From: Patiria miniata
Lineage: Eukaryota; Echinodermata; Asteroidea; Valvatida; Asterinidae
DNA length: 64,000 nucleotides
Assembly: GCF_015706575.1 (NCBI RefSeq)
Contig: NW_024037064.1
Span: 3,781,427 to 3,845,426 of the forward strand
Reading direction: 5' to 3'
Every line of letters starts with the position of its first letter. Positions within the stretch are counted from its first letter, which is position 1. The position numbers were made by a program, and so were the translations under genes. The notes under the pieces were generated by a model, which had not been told where the DNA came from, did no database searches, and was given only the letters and a program-made list of their open reading frames with translations. This document shows, in pieces, positions 11,776-24,031 of the stretch.

Positions 11776-12970
11776 GAAAAGGCATCGCAAGTTCCTGCCT
11801 GTGGATCTGGCAGCTAACAAATGAAAGATTTGATTTGGCAGTTTGTTCTAGAAGCAAACAGATAGGTCTATGTTCTGCACACCACAGCCATAAATTATTC
11901 TCTCAGTCAATTCTCATATTCTCTTCTAAAGTAGTTCTCTTGTTTGGGTAAATCAGTTTCCAACTGAGGACATAGTGTCCTCTTACACATGTAACAGTCA
12001 ACTCTGTTGCTCATTGTCCTCAGTGTACATGTACACCATTACAATCAAATACCCGTCGCTCAGTCTTGACAAGTTTAAAACTGAGTTGAAACTTTTTGTA
12101 AGTCAAAATTGATGACTTCAAATAGATTGAAAATTCTTGATCAGTATTTTTTTTATATAAAAAGGGGAAAGAAAACTGCAGTTAGTGTGTGAACTTTGAA
12201 GACATTGGGGGAAAATGTTTTTTTTTTACAATATTAAAGGGCATTTATTTGAGGGTTAAAAAAAAGTGGAATTAAATGGATGCTGAGGTGTATGCGATTG
12301 AAATTTAACCACTTGTATCATGTACGTTGTACATGTAGATAGAATGCACGAACCTATCTAAGGTCCAAAACTCAAGTGTTGAGTAAACATGCACAAAGAT
12401 GAACAGATGCAGACCGTACATGTATGTGTAACTTATGCAGCAAAACTCAAGTGTCAAGTAAATATGTATGCAGATGAACAGATGCAGACTCTCTGTGTAT
12501 GTAACGTATACATGTATGTATGCAGCAAAACAAAAATCCCAAGTTCTAAATATAAACCATGTCACGCGACTGGATGATGATGCTGTGTTTGTCCAGCGCC
12601 ATCTTTACCAGATCCACCTCATTAAACGCTGTTCATGCTCTTTACGTCAAAGTGGAAACATTTTGTCAAGTGATTTTTTTTGGAATATAAAAGAGGTAGG
12701 AAAATATTGTCAGTTTCTTTGAATAAGCTAGGTTAAAGGCTAGCTTACAAATGTAGGAATCACACTTTGCTTTTTGTGAAGTGTACAATGTATGTGCACT
12801 TATTAATGTTCCAACAAAACCTGTGCTAAAATACAACTAAAATACAGTTTGTTCATTTCAATATTGTCTTATAGCTTGTAATATTTTACTGAGCACTGCA
12901 ATATGAACACGGGTCGAAACTTGCCTTGCGTTGCATCTGTTAAAGCGGCTACATACGTGTACCAAGCAGC
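11776..12970. other. Non-coding DNA with a diverged tandem repeat
   Basis: No gene is recognised. At about 12365-12545 a unit of roughly 80-85 bp (AACTCAAGTGT...ATGAACAGATGCAGAC...GCAGCAAAAC) is repeated about two and a half times. It accounts for the overlapping small open frames on both strands. Confidence 0.5.
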
Positions 12971-12974
12971 AGTG

Positions 12975-13175
12975 TTGGAGTACGTGTACTCATACTCGTA
13001 CTCGAGTACAACTCGACTCGAGTACAACTTGAGTACAACTCGAGTACACTCAAGTACTCGACCATCAATACTCGAAAATTATTTGGACTCGGCCTGTACT
13101 CGATTCTTTATACTAAAATTTTGGCACAGACTCGTTGGTTTGGACTCGGTACTCGACCCTGTACTCAGGAGTACA
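12975..13175. repeat. CTCGAGTAC-rich low-complexity stretch
   Basis: The word ACTCGAGTAC, itself nearly palindromic, and variants of it recur more than ten times (for example 13000-13065 and 13135-13170). Such stretches are common dispersed low-complexity repeats in marine invertebrates. No coding function is inferred. Confidence 0.6.
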
Positions 13176-13179
13176 AATT

Positions 13180-15170
13180 TTCTTTTTTCTTTTTTACATT
13201 TCTTTTTTTATCGATTCTATTACAACCCGGAACTCAAGTTTTTTAATTAGTAACGCAGGTTACAAGAAAAGGACGTTTCAAATTTAAATACCCTGCATTG
13301 GAAAGTTTCCTCCAACTCTGCACTGATGAACAAATCTTTTTAGTTGCCTTACATTAGGGTGTTTAGTCGAAGGTGGTGGGGAGGGGGGCGTGAAAGGGTC
13401 TGTGAGCCGAGTGGATAGGATGGTCTTTGTGCCTCTTCCACTCTTCACAAAGGGGTGTGCAAAATCGTGACAAAAGGAATCCCTTTTAAAAATTGAAATC
13501 CTATAAACACTTCTTAATTTTTTTACAAACGTTATTTAAGCTTTTGTTCTATCCCCAATGTGTACATCAGTCCAGTTTTGAAAGAAAAATGTAAAAAAAA
13601 AAGAATCTGTATAATTTGCTTTGTTCTATCATGCAGTGAATCCTGCATGCTACTATGTACATTGAATGCTCCGTGCAGTGGCCTCTTCAAGGACACCCCT
13701 GTAATCAGCGCACATAAATGATATATTTTGTGAAAACACTTTTTGTAACATTTCGTTTTATATTCTTTTAAAAGTATCTTCAAAAGGTCTCATCTTTACT
13801 CTGTAGTCTTTTAAAGAAAATCCGTCAGTTCAACATGAGTTTTTTTTTTGCCAAATTTGTGAACATGATGAAAGGCAAATCGGAATAATCTCAACGATAT
13901 TTTCAGTAGTTAAAAGTTAACACCTACATGTACACACACCCTTACACAGCAATAGAAGTGGGGTACTTGCTTTGTTCTCGTGTACTAAAATTTTGCAATG
14001 TCGCACACAAATGTCAAAATACTCTTATTTTAACCAGAATTAATTTCCTGGGCTGAAATTCGGACTTAATATCCCTTTTCTAAAACTCACCTTGGAAATT
14101 CCTATTTTTTGAATAAAATCCATATATCTATTTCGTGAAAAACTTGTGGGGTACCAAAACGGTACCTTGCACGTCGGTGGGCATTCCTTGTGGGGTACCT
14201 CCCATTGTTCCGGTCCGGTACAGGGTGAGTCAAAAAAGCGGAACCCAAACCCACAAAAATATGTTTCATATTTAAAAAAAAAAATATGTAGCACCAAAAA
14301 TAATAATGACTGGAAAGCCAATTTCATAAGCTAATTTTAGATGAAAAAAAATACTGAAATTGCTCAATCCATTTAAAAAATATCACCACTTAAACGCAAT
14401 GAACCTAAAAAGTGTAAGTGCACTATTTTGAAGAGTGTCCATGGATAATTTGAAGTGTTTTGTTTGTTTAATTTCGTCTGGCTGGTTCAAAGTGCGATTT
14501 GTAGGGGTTTGTTTGTTATGTGTGTTTGTTTTGGGTTTCATATGAATATATATGGGCTGATATCAGTGTATATACATGTACACGATTACAGACTACAGAC
14601 ATGACAGACAACGGCGGCCTATAATTAGATGCAGGGTTGAACTTGATTCAGTGTAACTAATTCTTGCTAAAACAATGTCTGAATGTTTCTTTTATTTAGA
14701 CCGAATCGAGTTCAACTTGTCAACTTGGCAACTTAAACCCCCTCGAAGGAGGGCTTATCTCTAAACCAAAACATTTTATTTCCTATTTATTATCTGATGA
14801 TTTATTACCTAGGTTTTATTTTAATTGTTGCTCTAACTGTTTTTTTTTCCTATTCCGCGTTGGAACTTTGTCAAGCTAAATTTTCGGTGAATGCTCTATG
14901 TTCCGTTCCGGAACGTAGGTGCGTCGGAACATAGGTGTGTCGGAGCATAGGTGTGTACTTGTACTTTGTTGATAGGTACAATGTACATGTATTATATATC
15001 CCTGATGATGTAGGAATCTGGTGGTGGCGTGATGTAGCATTGCAGAATAGGAACCTTTGACCCTGTCAATCAAGCCTTTTATCGTTTCATGTTTACACCA
15101 TCAACTCGAACCTAAAACGAACCCAAGTCACGTAATTGTTGAACGATGCAACATCCAGGGAGCGAGTGAA
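13180..15170. other. Non-coding stretch, dispersed repeats only
   Basis: No gene is recognised. At about 14160-14215 GTGGGGTACC is repeated. At 14912-14955 a 16-17-bp phrase around CGGAACATAGGTGTGT is repeated about three times. The part 14410-14660 is a dispersed repeat listed separately. Confidence 0.45.
14410..14660 (+). repeat. Dispersed repeat (second copy about 27855-28065)
   Basis: The segment GAAGAGTGTCCATGG...TTGAAGTGTTTTGTTTGTTTA...TCTGGCTGGTTCAAA...CTGATATCAGT...GGCGGCCTA...AGATGCAGG shares word order and spacing with 27855-28065. The two copies are clearly homologous but diverged. The source element is not recognised. Confidence 0.5.
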
Positions 15171-15176
15171 TGCTCA

Positions 15177-15288
15177 GTCCAATCAGAGACCTGGGCCCCT
15201 GGGTATCACGCAACTGGCTGAGGGAATGCGCCGTCCAATCAGAGACCAGGGCCCCTGGGTATCACGCAACTGGCTGGTGATAACCATC
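15177..15288 (+). repeat. Two-unit tandem repeat, 56-bp period
   Basis: GTCCAATCAGAGACC followed by GGGCCCCTGGGTATCACG and CAACTGGCTG occurs at 15177 and again at 15233. The two units are almost identical. ATTGG boxes (CCAATCAGAG) are included, but no promoter is claimed. Confidence 0.8.
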
Positions 15289-15619
15289 TTTATTTAACGA
15301 TGACCTAAACAAATCCGTCAGTTTCATTGGTGGATATCGAGTGGGTGCGGCACAAAGAGATCACGTGCACATTCACCATGCACATTTCGATACCCAAAGC
15401 CGTCATATTTAAGATTTTTCACGCGAGGGTTTCATCAGATTGACGACGTGGCATTCAGCCTTTGCATACCTTCATTTATGAAGTCTGCTTTCAGACATTG
15501 AGTTGTACTATAACATTGATTTGTACTGGGAGTTTTTGCATACTTTAGAGTGTAGCCCTCTGCCCTCCCTCCATTTTGCTAAAAGAAGGTAAGAGTTGTA
15601 AATTGCATTAATTCGTCAC

Positions 15620-16265
15620 CGACACCACGAAGTAACACCCATCTACATACCAGTAAAAACTAGCAATCGGAGAAAACGGCAACTAAAGTTGAACGCCTTC
15701 TAAAACAACACTTTGCGTCAAAACGACAGAGTATTTTCAGTTGGGTTTCTCGTTGTGGACACTTGATGAATTGAATTAATTAAATCTGCTGTTTTTCACT
15801 CGTTTGTGTATTAAATAAACAAGAAATAAGAGAAAAAAAATGAGTGTTAGTTCGTGAAAACCGAAAAAGCTGCGAAACTGTAAATTTTCGTTTTCACGAA
15901 GTAACACTCTTCAATGTATTTAACACGAGGAAAGTGCAACTTCAGGTCAGCGCGCGTGCGCTCATACAACTTGTTACAAGAAGAATGTTACTTCGTGAAA
16001 ACGTTTTTGCTCACTTATGAGCAGAGATGGCGCGCCATGCATTGCAATGGAAAATGGAACTTGAGTGTTACTTCGTGAAAACGAAAATTGTCACTTTTGC
16101 GCAAAAGTTGCCATGGATACTTAGCGTAATTATAAAAAAAAAGCTCTTGAAGCTTTGAAACTTCGTGCAATGGTAGGCCTTGATGAATAATGTTTAAAAA
16201 TCCAAAAAACTGAAAATCGAAAAAAAAATATGCTTTAACACGGTAGAGTGTTACTTCGTTACTGA
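15620..16265. repeat. Cluster of a 20-bp motif in both orientations
   Basis: The motif GAGTGTTACTTCGTGAAAAC or a close variant occurs at about 15625 (inverted, partial), 15841, 15889 (inverted), 15984, 16062 and 16244 (partial). The spacing is irregular and the intervening DNA is unrelated. No gene covers the cluster. Confidence 0.65.
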
Positions 16266-16437
16266 GGACGACATTCCATATGGTACAAGTTCAAAATCAT
16301 GTAGGCCCTAAGTGGCAAACCACGGTTGAATTTCTGATTGAAGAAATGAAAATATCGTAGTTCATTAGTTACACGATTCTGAACAGGTTTGTATTTGAAA
16401 CGTCTTCTTCACAGAGTGACAGTAGACATTCACGTAG

Positions 16438-16618
16438 GCCCCCTACAGTGGCGTAGCCACGGGGGGACGTGGGAAGGGGCGACAGCCCCCCCCCCTTCCA
16501 TGACACCTTGTCGCCCCCCCCCCCCCCCAGTCGCCCCCCTGATATTTTGAGTTTCTAAAAAAATCATTGATCTACATGAGTACATGACGCCCCCCATGAA
16601 ATGTTCCAGCCCCCCAGC

Positions 16619-16649
<31 letters not shown>

Positions 16650-16683
16650 CTGAAAAATTCCTGGCTACGCCACTGGCCCCCTA
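16438..16683. mobile_element. hAT-type MITE with 8-bp TSD
   Basis: The 230-bp element at 16446-16675 has terminal inverted repeats CAGTGGCGTAGCCA.../...TGGCTACGCCACTG. It is flanked by perfect 8-bp direct repeats GCCCCCTA (16438-16445 and 16676-16683). Both the TSD length and the CAGTGGCGTAGC end are typical of hAT non-autonomous elements. The body is mostly long C-runs, which explains the proline- and glycine-rich open frames. Confidence 0.9.
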
Positions 16684-17220
16684 CTCGTGTATTAAATAAC
16701 CAGAGAGACTTTCGCGGTACCCATTTTTCCCCCCTCAACAGCAAAGCAGGAATCTGTATAGGCAGCAAGAATATAACCCTATGCATTACTGCAGAGTAAT
16801 CAATGGTTTTGTATCATAGGCATAAGTAAACCTGGTGTGCATTATAGGGAATAAATAGGTGCTTGGCCGGTTTTAAACACTATGTTTAAGACTGGTTTGG
16901 AGTATGGACAAAAATTGCAGTATACAATAAAACATTGTTTGGATATTACTATTGAAGTCTTGGGCGGGGGGGGGGGGGGGGGGTTGAGTAGGTCATTACA
17001 CCATTGCTCAATGTGCTTGGTTTTGCGCGGAGTGTCATTTTCCCCATAAGAGATGTCTCTCTGTATATGTAACAAACTGTGCAGTATTGAAACAATAAAC
17101 CAACCCCTCACAAAAAAAAATCATGCTTTACAAAAGACAAATGTTATTTCTAGGGTGGAGGCAACCAGAGAATCCTATGGGAACTAGAGGTTGTAGGAAC
17201 AACCACACGGTATTGGGCCA

Positions 17221-17880
17221 TTGATTACCGCAAACTTTGCCACACACATCAACTGAAAATGCGTTTAAATCCATGACCTAGTCAACATGCGGCTAGAGGG
17301 CGCTCTAACATTTTATGACATCACCTTTAATATTATTCTACAGTACAGCCTAGGCAGACATTCACATCGTTGAAAGCAAGTTCACATCTTTTGGCATTTT
17401 CAAATTATGAGGCACTTCCGGTTACGACTGGAAGGAAGGGTCATGTGATTTTGCACTTAATACCAAATATGAAGACCCTGCAATATTATATCGATTGCCA
17501 TAAAAAAAAATTATATCTGTAACAGTTGATTTGATATTGATTTTCAAAGATTAAATATAGGAATCTTTATTTGTTTGTAATATGATACTTGATGACGTCA
17601 TTGTTATGTCATTACCAGAAAGCCCAAAAGGTATGCTAACTGTGCCTTATTATAGCCAAATCTTTTATCACGGTTGATTTTTTGCAATTTTTTAAGGTTT
17701 AAAGGTCTTTTCATTGTAACTTCTGGTCTGATGATGTAATCAATTGTTTTTTCGCGCACAGGTCTTGTCTGCATTTAGGTCATCGTGTATATTAATTTTG
17801 AAGCGATTACCGCAAACTTCTCAACAGACATCAACTGAAAATGCATTTTTGCCTTTTTTTAAACTGCCGCTAGAGGGCAG
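17221..17880 (+). repeat. Diverged direct repeat pair
   Basis: A segment of about 80 bp (GATTACCGCAAACTT, ACATCAACTGAAAATGC, GCGGCTAGAGGGC) at 17221-17305 recurs in the same order at 17805-17880. No coding sequence lies in 16690-18560 apart from such repeats. Confidence 0.6.
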
Positions 17881-18050
17881 GCGCAGATCCAGAGGGGGGG
17901 GGGGTCACCCCCCCCCAGCTCTGTCCAAAAAAAAACAATTGACACCCCCCAAAAAATTATACTTGTCTAATGTCCGCCTGTTCAAAATACAGTACACCAT
18001 TCTGTAATGAGTGTTAATAATCATCAAATTTGAACAGCGCCCCCTATTGA
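17878..18050 (+). mobile_element. Partial copy of the CAGGCGCGGATCCAG element family
   Basis: It starts with CAGGCGCAGATCCAG, followed by a G-run. It then shares CAGCTCTGTCC, AATGTCCGCCTGTTCAAAATAC and CAGCGCCCCCTATTG with the complete copy at 27499-27843. The right end was not found, so it is taken as a truncated copy. Confidence 0.6.
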
Positions 18051-18563
18051 AATTGATAAATAGTAACCCTTGTTCAAATTTATTTTGCTAACATCCCTAC
18101 TTTATACTCCAATCTTTTTTTAAAATGCAATTTAGTTCTTCTTTCAAAAAGCAAATGAATTTGGTGTCACCTTATCGAGATCGAGATGATAACTCCATAA
18201 TGGATGAGTTACATTTGTATTCCATGCCTTAAGATTTGAGAGGTTGGTATTGTGACACCCAAAATATTTTGCTTTATTATCATTGTTGATACTAATGATT
18301 TTCCCCCTTGGAAGGAACAAACCAGCCTCTGCGTGTTTTGAAATATCTTGCTTTTTAGGTATTGCCTCTACAACTTATTTTGCGGATGGTCTTCTTTGTA
18401 ATGACAAGTTATTTCACAATTAGTCACATCCCTACTTAGTCATCTACCCATTGTTGTGTCGTATCGTTGTGTGTGCATGTTGCGTCTTGTTATTGTTATG
18501 TGTTTGTGTAGCATTGAGACCCGGACATGTTTATCAAATTCATTTTTATACCTACCTCGTTGA

Positions 18564-19370
18564 ATGGTTTCATTGATGGTTGATAATACACCAGTAGTTG
18601 ACCCTAACTTAGATCCTGATATTAACTTAGATGTTCCTGATATTGCTTGTGAGTACTATGATCAAGACCAGTTCTTGGATAATTTTTCTCGAGCAGATTA
18701 TTTTAAATGTCTGCATATTAATGCTCGTAGCTTGGCCAGCAGCATCTCTGATATTCAGCAGTATCTTAATATCCTGGGTGATGATTTTTCTATTATTGGT
18801 GTTTCTGAAACATGGTTGAAAGATATTGATGACCCTTTGGTTAAACTCAATGGTTATGCCATGGAAGGTTTTTGTAGACAACACAAACGGGGAGGAGGCG
18901 TGGCATTTTACATAAAAAATGATCTCACCTATAAGACACGCCAAGATATTTGTCCTAATACTGAAGACTTTGAGTCTTGTTTTATTGAAATTGAAAATTC
19001 TACATCAGGTAATATCATAGTTGGAATTGTGTATAAACCCCCAGATGTTTCTTGTTCTAATTTTTCTGATTCCTTAATGATACACTAGCCCAAGTACAAA
19101 ACGACAAGAAACGGGTGTACATTATGGGTGATTTTAACATTAATTTATTGCTTTATGATACAAGTAGTAGTGTTAAAGATTTTATTAATACATTGTCATC
19201 CAATTCTTTTTTCCCGCTTATCAACAAACCTACTAGAATTACTCTCGATAGTGCTACGCTCCTCGATAATAGTTTTACTAATGAGTTTTAAGTTCACAAA
19301 ACTGGTATTTTACTTACTGATAGTGATCATCTTCCCGTATTTGCAGTTGTAAATAATTACTCCAGAAATA
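18564..19370 (+). pseudogene. LINE endonuclease domain (degraded)
   Basis: Apurinic/apyrimidinic-type endonuclease of the LINE, which nicks the target in target-primed reverse transcription. Visible family motifs, in order, are HINARSL, SETWL, RGGGVAFYI, GIVYKPP, then in another frame MGDFNINLL, and finally SDHLPV. The frame changes between about 19050 and 19120, and an in-frame TAA lies at 19289-19291, so no full protein can be made. It is read into the linker before the RT. Confidence 0.85.
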
Positions 19371-19381
19371 CCTCATCTAAT

Positions 19382-20375
19382 TTGAATACGTCCAGACGTG
19401 ATTTCAGCGACACTAATATTCAGCATTTTATTCAAGATCTTTTGGATATTAATTGGGATTTCATCACTAATTTTGACAGTGTCAATGATTCTTATTCACA
19501 TTTTCTAGAGTATGTTCTTCATTTTTATAACAAGCTTTTTCCTGAGATAGAAATTAATGCTCGCTTCAATAGGAACAAGTCATCTTGGTTAACTGAAGGA
19601 ATTTATAATTGCATTAGAAGGAAAAACTACCTGTACAGAAAATATCTTGACAACCCCACAGATCATACTAAGCATGTGTACACTCAGTATAAAAATATCC
19701 TTACTGGTTTGATAAAACGTGCTAAGAAGAATTATTTGTACCACAAATTTAATAGTGAAAGGAATAATATCAAAGGCACCTGGAGACTTATTAATTCTTT
19801 ATTGAATAAATCTAAGTCCAACATTAATCCATCTTATTTTGTGCATAATGGTGAAAATATTGATGATGCATACAGTATTGCTAACCATTTTAACGATTAC
19901 TTTGTAAACATTGGAAACAGGATAACCAGCAACCTTCCATTGTCTGATTGTTCTTATCATTCCTTTCTTGGAGACAGGTGTTCTCATTCTATATTTTTGA
20001 ATCCTGTTACGCAAGCAGAAATTGTGAACGTGATTAACAAACTCCCTAATGGTAAAGCCCCAGGCTGGGATGGTTTGAGTTCCTTTGTTGTTAAAAAGGC
20101 CAGGAATGCTCTAGCTATACCACTTGCTCTTCTCTTTAATCAGTCAATTTCTAAGGGAGTCTTTCCTGACGAATTGAAAATTGGTAAAGTGGTTCCCATA
20201 CACAAAGGCGGTAGTAGACACGAGTTCACTAATTATAGACCTTTTTCTATTTTACCTGTTTTTTTTTCCAAATTATTTGAAAAACTCGTGTTCAGTCGCA
20301 TGATTGCATTTATTAATAAGTATGGCCTTTTGTCTCAATCTCAATACGGCTTTAGAGCAAACCGCTCTACAGATA
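19382..20375 (+). pseudogene. LINE reverse transcriptase, N-terminal half
   Basis: A single open frame covers the RT linker and RT motifs 0-2: GKAPGWDGLS, KIGKVVPIHKGG, NYRPFSILPVFFSKLFEKLV and QYGFRANRSTD. The frame is then cut by the TA-flanked transposon at 20376. Past the cut the sequence switches to the ends of the inserted element. The rest of the RT is found at 24328-25519. Confidence 0.9.
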
Positions 20376-20979
20376 GACCGTGGGCCAGAAATCCTATCTC
20401 GCCTTGAAAATGAAGTCCGTTAAAAATTTTTGGTGGCAAGAAAAAAATGCTTGTTCTTTGTCAATTCGAGGGTGCTGAATTCAATTCTTCCTGTTGCCGA
20501 GCTGACAAGTTGCACGTTTAGTCACAATCGCCGTCCAAAGTTTGACCCCCCCCCCCCCAAGAAAAATCTATTAGGGGCTCCTAGCGACCGATGGCAGTAT
20601 CCATCCCCTTAAAGTTCTCAGAAACGGCTACTCCGATTTAAATGCAGATCGTCACCCACTTAGAATATTTATGATCATTAAGTCTATACACTTGTAGGTT
20701 CATAAACAAGGTGGTTTCTTAATTACATGTACTTTAATTATGCAAAAACAATGCTCATATATGTTTTATTGCAAATTGGCACAGAAGGCATACATGTAAC
20801 TGACTTTTCCATATAAGGCATGACTGACTTTTTCTATAATTGTATACGACTGCATTATATAACTAACCTAAAACAGTTGTTATATTGATGCCAAGGAAAA
20901 ATATCATATTAATGGTTTTATTGTTGTGATCATTAAATATGAAATTATGCACAAAATAACGCTTTGTCCATATTCAGTG

Positions 20980-21660
20980 TTTTTTATGCCAATAGTTTGT
21001 TCAAGGTATCACTGAATTTTTGCATGTGAGGCTGAAAGTATTGAATTGCATGTACATTTGTATGTCATTAATCCAAAATGAACCGTCTCCAATTTAACAT
21101 AATCACATAATTACATAATTATGGTAATTAATTGTGCAATTTTGCAACAAATTGAATTAAAACAGCACCAACTTTTGTTCTTAAATGTTTATGAAAGGAA
21201 AAACTATTTGGAGAAGACTGACTTATTTCATTTACCTAAAGAGGCAAACAATAAATGGTAATTAATTCTCAAACTATCAACGAGTAACGCTAAGTTGACC
21301 ACAGTCAACACTTTGTACCACCCAAATTTTTTTTTCAAGATATCACCGAGTTTTTCATAACATATGAAGTTCAAAGACTTAGGCCTATTTGCAGATTACC
21401 GAATTATGTCATTTACCTAAAGTAGAGTATTTGATTCCAACAATGTCCTAATTGGAAAGGTTTTATTATGTGGTAATTAATTAATAAATAAGCAACAAAT
21501 AAATCTTTGGCCATACTCAATTTTTTTTTTCTAAAAAAAATTCTTCAAGGTATCACTGAATTTGCCATTAACACAAAAATGAACTGTCTAGAACTGGAAC
21601 TTCCATAATTCCAAATACATGCATGTCATAATTATTGTAATAAAGTATGCAATTATGCAA
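20980..21660. repeat. Diverged AT-rich tandem repeats inside the TIR transposon
   Basis: The phrase TTCAAGGTATCACTGAATTTT and variants recur at about 20999, 21334 and 21546. Each is followed by related AT-rich text (AAAATGAACCGTCT, TAATTATGCAATTTTGCAA-like). Spacing is 200-335 bp. No coding potential is seen in 20430-21770. Confidence 0.6.
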
Positions 21661-22019
21661 TAATGGATTGTCAAGGCATTACATGTATTGAGTTTTTCAC
21701 TTAAGTGTGGAGCTGCTGCGCTCGTCTCAAGCATCAACTTGGGTCGACAGAAGGTGGAGCTGGAAAAACTATTTGTAGATGAGGAATTGTCATAAGCCTA
21801 AAAATATACTGTTGAAAACTGGAATTTGCTGTAAAATACAAACCAAAGAAATATTCTTCCTGAAAGGCATCATGGCGAATCACGTTTCTGCCGTCTACAC
21901 CAGGCCAAAAAAAAAGCTATGCATATTTACAAGTACATGTAGAATGAGCAAACACATAAATATGGCTGATGATGAATACATGTATGTAAACTTTTCCGTA
22001 CTACGTGAAGTCCCTGTGT

Positions 22020-24031
22020 CTATTCATCGTCTTCAATGTCACTTTCTTCGTCAGCGCTGGACAGGCATTCGATGTCTTCAGTAGTGGTGTTCTCACAATC
22101 ACTGCAACGACACAAGTCTGTACACGGCAAGTCGCCTGCCACACAAGAACAAATTCATGACTTGCAATGTCCCTTCTTGCATTTACAAGAAATGTTTTGG
22201 AGGATAGTTGCATGCATATTAAGTTATCTAATTTACATGAATATAATGTGATGGCATGCCCATAGAAAATGTATTTTTTTTAAGTATCCTAGTATTTCCT
22301 ACAATTAAAGGCACTATATCCTACAATTAAGGGCACTATTACTGTGATCTGACTTTAGTCACACACTTAATAATTTTCCATAAAATAGGAAAATATTATC
22401 ACCTTGCACATTGACTAGCTGCCACGCTCTAAATCAACAGAAAATATTCCAAACGTCTAGCCACTTTTTATGATAAAGAAGGTTCTGCATTATTTTTTTT
22501 TTTTTGGGGGGGGGGGGGAGGAGGAGTAACACAACATTGGTGATAGCTTCAATGTCTTACCTTGATGTAATTCTTGTGGCATGATCTGTGATACCGGACT
22601 TCGATTGCCACCATGTCTTGATCTTGAATATCAAGAAGGATGGATTCATCATTGAGTAGTTAAGCAGTCTTGAGAAGTTGTCCACCTGAAAAATATAGTG
22701 AAAAAAAAATCTGGTTCAAAGTGGTTTCAACAATTATGTGGAAATGTCTTTCCATTTATATGACATTATGGTGATGTCACACTTTATATACATGTACATG
22801 TAATTATGACTGTACCTTTTTCATATTCACAGTTTGTGAGTGGCTCTTTTTTCCGCGGTCCATATGGCGGCTGGATCCATTTGCTCTTCTTGCATATGAT
22901 GCACTCCACTGGTAGAACATGCCTGGTCCTTTGCTCTTTCTCTCCTGTGCGTCTTCTCTTGCGGGGGATTACCACATCTCCTGCGCCATCACCTCCTTCA
23001 CTAGTTGAGCTCTTCTCCATCCTCAGTTTCGCTCGCTTTATTTTTGATACATTGCAGAATCTGTTGAAATGAGAACGAGACAGATGAAATATTTGGCAAT
23101 GAAATGGCTGATTGGATTTAAACAATAGAGATCCGAAAGTTTCAGTTCAAAGTACGTTTGTAATCAAATCATACTTCTTGTAGAAGTAGAATTAATTTTT
23201 TTCCCTTCGTAATCGATATCCCTTATGTCCTTGGCTCTTAAAAAGAAAAATACAGAATGTCCAAAACCAACCTGTCTATAGTCTGGCTCTTACAGCCATG
23301 GAGTATTACAAGAACCAGACATGCTATAAAGACTAACGACAGAGGTTGACAATTACGTTACAGCTGCTGTAACGATAGCCGGTGTGAAACAAATAAGTGA
23401 AAGATTCCCAAATCTGGCCATCACTAATTTTTCCCTTCAGTGACCTATCAGCCATTAGAAAGTGAAAATCTGTCCTAAAAACTTAGCAGGGAAAATATTG
23501 AATTATTTTCTGAGAACACAATTACAAATTTTAAGACAAGTTTCAAATGTTCTGACTGTAAAGGGTGACAAGTGATGGCCAAATATGGTTATCTTTCCCC
23601 AAAAATACTCAATCATTGTCAGAACTCGGATTGTCATGTTTGTCCAATCCTATTTTATTTTCAATGTACTAATAGCAAACACAACCTATTTATTTGCTTT
23701 AAAAAATGACTTCAGTTACGTATTAAAATAGTATAAATAGCCCCCCCCCCCCCCCCCCCCCCACTGCACTACAATGATAACAATTAACATTCGACACGTT
23801 TGGAATTGGAAACTTAAGTTACATCTGCCAATGCCGGTGGTAGCCATACTCGGCCTTTGGTCGTTCGTTTTTCGCTATATCTTTGCTTTTTTGGGCAACT
23901 CCTCTCTCCTTTCCATCCAATTCTTGTCATTGCTGACAACAAGTTACAAACTTCTTCCAGCTCGTCTCTGAAAATGGTGAAATTTCACCGCTTTCTTCGC
24001 CAACGCACGTCCTGCCGACGGGCGCCGCCAT
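22020..24031 (-). pseudogene. Decayed spliced gene of the TIR transposon (zinc-type motifs plus CXC end)
   Basis: Minus-strand exons with matching splice phases can be read: 24031-23823 (FSETSWKKF..., then LDGKERG and GYHRHW), 23060-22816 (FCNVSKIKRAKLR, then VECIICKKSKW) and 22685-22561 (DESILLDIQDQDMVAIEVRYHRSCHKNYIK in two pieces). A terminal piece at about 22220-22020 has a cysteine-rich CXC-like cluster (CKCKKGHC, CSCVAGDLPCTDLCRCSDC) followed by an acidic end. From memory this domain order belongs to large uncharacterised proteins found in many invertebrates and fish. Three nonsense codons are present (in the first, third and last exons). The central exons are missing between 22561 and 22220. 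Function unknown. Confidence 0.65.

Noticed and set aside
12305-12722. Overlapping open frames with Tyr/Val/His repeats
   Set aside because: Produced by an 80-bp tandem repeat; frames on both strands are equally open.
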